Shown here: one piece after another, positions 13,916 to 15,646 of the stretch
Position numbering within the stretch: the stretch's first letter is position 1
How the letters are laid out: every line of letters begins with the position of its first letter
Origin: Acidimicrobiia bacterium UBA6912
GTDB taxonomy: Bacteria; Actinomycetota; Acidimicrobiia; Spongiisociales; UBA5794
Length of the DNA stretch: 15,646 nucleotides
NCBI GenBank assembly: GCA_002450985.1
Contig: DKBA01000092.1
Coordinates: forward strand, 1-15,646
Reading direction: 5' to 3'
The notes under the pieces: model-generated
The model's database searches: none
What the model was told of the DNA's origin: nothing
The model's input: only the letters and a program-made list of their open reading frames with translations
Program-made: the position numbers and the translations under genes

Positions 13916-13972
13916 GGGCGGCTCGAGTGCGAGGGGCTTCTCCCGTGGCGGGCAACCTGGTAGCTGTGAGGA

Positions 13973-14329
13973 GTGCACGACTATCAGCAGCTCCGTGTGT
14001 GGCACGCCGCGCGCCGTCTTGCGGTCGACACATATCGGGCCACTCGCGAGTTCCCTCGTGCGGAGCTCTTTGGCATGACCTCGCAACTCCGCCGAGCGGC
14101 CGTGTCGATTGCGGCCAACCTGGCCGAAGGAGCGGGGCGAGGCACCGACCGTGACTTCGCCAGGTTCGTGCGCATCGCCGCCGGCTCGGCCTCCGAGTAC
14201 GAGGCGCACGTGCTCGTGAGCTCGGACGTCGGCTTGATGCCCTTCGAGGTCGCAGAGCAGCTACTCGCCGAAGTCGCCTCGATCAAGCGAATGCTCCACA
14301 GACTCGAGAGATCCCGTTCTGATTCCTAG
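13973..14329 (+). CDS. Four-helix-bundle protein of the 23S rRNA intervening-sequence protein (IVP/S23) family
   Basis: The 118-residue protein matches the small all-helical family first described from 23S rRNA intervening sequences and related in fold to DGR Avd proteins. The start HDYQQLRVWHAARRLAVDTY, the core LFGMTSQLRRAAVSIAANL followed by AEGAGR (32-56), and FARFVRIAAGSASEYEAHV (62-80) are the family hallmarks. Length is normal. Its molecular function is not established; nucleic-acid binding is suspected for the family. The GTG at 13973 is the only start after an in-frame TGA two codons earlier, and GAGGA abuts it with almost no spacer. The stop codon's last base is the first base of the right repeat array. 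No rRNA, reverse transcriptase or variable repeat is nearby. Confidence 0.9.
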   Translation: MHDYQQLRVWHAARRLAVDTYRATREFPRAELFGMTSQLRRAAVSIAANLAEGAGRGTDRDFARFVRIAAGSASEYEAHVLVSSDVGLMPFEVAEQLLAEVASIKRMLHRLERSRSDS

Positions 14330-14370
14330 TACTGAGTACTAAGTACCTAGTACCGAGTACTCAATACTTG
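14329..14370. repeat. Right GTAC heptamer repeat array
   Basis: There are six tandem 7-bp units: GTACTGA, GTACTAA, GTACCTA, GTACCGA, GTACTCA and the degenerate ATACTTG. It has the same period and GTAC core as the left array. It begins inside the stop codon of the four-helix-bundle gene. Confidence 0.9.
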
Positions 14371-14390
14371 GTCGCTGAACACAAGCGAAA

Positions 14391-14414
14391 GGGCCGGCCC
14401 CGGAGGGCCGGCCC
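14391..14414 (-). terminator. Intrinsic terminator of livK
   Basis: A 10-bp stem GGGCCGGCCC is repeated on both sides of the 4-nt loop CGGA; the arm is itself palindromic. Read on the minus strand the hairpin is followed by TTTCGCTT. It lies 29 bp beyond the livK stop, the expected place for a rho-independent terminator. Confidence 0.75.
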
Positions 14415-14443
14415 TGCATCACCTCTACGAGGTGAGGTCGCCT

Positions 14444-15646
14444 CTAGGAAGCAAACACGTACTCATCGAGCTCCGGGTTCGGGATGGGACCGCCATCGTA
14501 TTCCGAGATGCGGTAGCTGGCCGCCGCCGGCTCGCCGGCATCCACGAACTCGTAAGGACCGCCCTGCCCGTCGTAGTCGGGGTCGCCCCCGGCATCGATG
14601 ATCGCCTTGCACGACGCGAAGTCGGTGCACTTCTCGCCGTCCTTGGTGACGCCGTTGATCTCGGCGGCGATCGCCAGGGGATCGTCACTTCCGGCCACCT
14701 CCGCCGCAATGGCGATGATGGTGATGGCGTCGTACGTCTCGGCCCCGTACGAGTACACGCCTTGCGTGCCGCCCTCGTACGCCCCGTCGAGCCGGTCGGT
14801 GAAGCCTCTGCCTGCGAGCTCACTGAGATCGACGCTCGGCTCGGTCCCTCGCATGCCGACGAGAATCGACGTGTCGGCGACGTTGGCGCCCATGTTGGGC
14901 TGGTTGCCGTCGACGCCCCAGACGTTGGTGTCGCTCGTCGGGCCGATGCCCCGCTCGTGCATCGTCGTCACGATGTTCCCAGACTCGGCGAATCCGATCA
15001 CCACGATGGCGTCGGGAGCGGCCTGGACGAGGGCGTCGACCTCAGGATCGAAGTTCTCGGTGTCGACTGCGTACGCGATGAAGGGTTCGACGATCCCGCC
15101 GAGCGCCTCGAAGTTCTCTTTGAGGGCGTTCGCCAGACCCTGGCCGTAGGACTCCTGCCGGTACAGCACGCCGACCGTCTGGTTGCCCTCATCTGCCAAC
15201 AGATTGGCGAGCACCCTGCCCTGGAGCAGGTCCGACGGCGCAGTCCTGAAGTACAGGCCATTGTCGTCGTAGGTCGTGAAGTCGGGCGACGTGTTCGCCG
15301 GGGAGAAGTGGATCACGTTGGCGCCCGTGATCTTGTCGATGACCAGCTTCGATACACCCGACGATGCCGCACCGACGATCGCATCGGCACCCAAGCCCAG
15401 GAGGCGATCCACCTCCGGGTTGGCGATGTCCTGGTTGGTGTCGCCGGAGTCACCCTCGTGGAGCACGGCCGGCTGGCCGAGGACGCCGCCTGCGGCGTTG
15501 ATGTCCTCGATCGCAAGACGGGCGCCTGCGACCTCGGGCGGGCCGAGGTAGGAGAGATCGCCTGTCACCGGCAGCAGAGTGCCGATGGTGAGCACGCCAT
15601 CGACGCTTGCTCCGCTGGCAGACGCCGCAGTCGTCGTGGTCTCCTC
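14444..15646 (-). CDS. livK: LivK/LivJ-type substrate-binding protein of the liv ABC importer (N-terminus missing)
   Basis: The visible 400 residues lack the true start, which lies beyond the right edge. At the cut end the protein reads EETTTTAASASGASVDGVL, a Thr/Ala/Ser-rich linker like those between a lipobox cysteine and the folded domain, so a lipoprotein is likely. The mature domain begins LTIGTLLPVTGDLSYLGPPEVAGARLAIEDIN and continues with INAAGGVLGQPAVL, GADAIVGAASS and the AVDTENFDPEVDALVQAAPDAIVV hinge region, all typical of type I periplasmic binding proteins (Peripla_BP_6). Cys residues in KCTDFASCK near the end may form a disulfide. It should deliver amino acids or related amides to LivHMGF. 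It is transcribed towards livF rather than as part of that operon. Confidence 0.94.
   Translation of the reverse strand, partial: EETTTTAASASGASVDGVLTIGTLLPVTGDLSYLGPPEVAGARLAIEDINAAGGVLGQPAVLHEGDSGDTNQDIANPEVDRLLGLGADAIVGAASSGVSKLVIDKITGANVIHFSPANTSPDFTTYDDNGLYFRTAPSDLLQGRVLANLLADEGNQTVGVLYRQESYGQGLANALKENFEALGGIVEPFIAYAVDTENFDPEVDALVQAAPDAIVVIGFAESGNIVTTMHERGIGPTSDTNVWGVDGNQPNMGANVADTSILVGMRGTEPSVDLSELAGRGFTDRLDGAYEGGTQGVYSYGAETYDAITIIAIAAEVAGSDDPLAIAAEINGVTKDGEKCTDFASCKAIIDAGGDPDYDGQGGPYEFVDAGEPAAASYRISEYDGGPIPNPELDEYVFAS

Larger units (their letters stand above)
13884..14370 (+). mobile_element. Putative four-helix-bundle (IVP-family) cassette framed by GTAC heptamer arrays
   Basis: The 487-bp unit consists of a left heptamer array, a single 118-codon gene and a right heptamer array, inserted between the 3' ends of two convergent transcription units. 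Twenty bp of the left array (GGTACTAGGTACCAAGTACT at 13883-13902) match the reverse complement of 14335-14354 at 18 of 20 positions, giving terminal inverted repeats. No transposase, integrase or target-site duplication is visible, so mobility is inferred from the architecture and the orphan position only. Confidence 0.45.

Noticed and set aside
13884..14370. CRISPR array
   Set aside because: Units are only 7 bp, directly adjacent with no spacers, and no cas gene is present.
13884..14370. Diversity-generating retroelement with Avd
   Set aside because: The protein has the Avd-like fold family, but there is no reverse transcriptase, template repeat or variable repeat in the window.
13838..14414. 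23S rRNA intervening sequence
   Set aside because: The family is right, but the flanks are protein-coding genes and terminators, not rRNA.

Overview
The window is GC-rich DNA from what is most likely a high-GC actinobacterium (Actinomycetota). An Acidimicrobiia-like lineage would fit, but that is inference. The clues are a mycothiol-dependent (MDMPI/DinB) family protein, frequent GTG starts, many 4-bp GTGA/ATGA gene overlaps, a plausible leaderless promoter, and an MBL hydrolase - RNase PH - RdgB gene order that matches the Rv1339-Rv1340-Rv1341 block of Mycobacterium tuberculosis. Everything was read by eye; no homology search was run.

Layout from left to right. (1) Positions 1-2122, minus strand: the protein quality-control operon tig-clpP-clpX (clpX only by its first 21 codons). 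(2) Positions 2245-3030: six tRNA genes in two divergent groups. Pro(TGG), Gly(TCC), Arg(TCT) and His(GTG) are on the minus strand upstream of tig; Lys(CTT) and Leu(TAG) are on the plus strand. (3) Positions 3073-9690, minus strand: a long, tightly packed run. In transcription order it holds an MDMPI-family protein, arginine deiminase (arcA), a DUF2007-like/JAMM protease fusion, a small membrane protein, an MBL-fold hydrolase, rph, rdgB, an orphan MalK-type ABC ATPase with altered motifs, and a secreted two-cysteine protein. The first four junctions are all 4-bp GTGA overlaps. (4) Positions 9803-13838, plus strand: a branched-chain amino-acid-type ABC transporter core, livH-livM-livG-livF. Its LivH has an exported beta-rich domain and a nine-glycine linker fused to the N-terminus, and its LivG has a long acidic tail. 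(5) Positions 13838-14414: two tandem hairpins after livF, then a small cassette, then the livK terminator. The cassette is a four-helix-bundle (23S rRNA intervening-sequence protein family) gene framed by tandem GTAC-core heptamer repeats. (6) Positions 14444-15646, minus strand: the matching periplasmic/lipoprotein substrate-binding protein (livK type), convergent with the permease operon and cut by the window end.

How the genes work together. The tig-clpP-clpX genes handle nascent-chain folding and regulated proteolysis. The liv genes plus livK form one ABC uptake system for branched-chain amino acids or related amides. The central operon mixes RNA maturation (RNase PH), nucleotide-pool sanitation (RdgB), a probable phosphodiesterase-like MBL enzyme, a JAMM deconjugase/peptidase and arginine catabolism, so its common logic is not obvious.

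The features most likely to repay a second look are the GTAC-heptamer/four-helix-bundle cassette, the LivH fusion, the DUF2007-JAMM fusion, and the ABC ATPase with altered signature and H-loop motifs and a possible ATC start codon.
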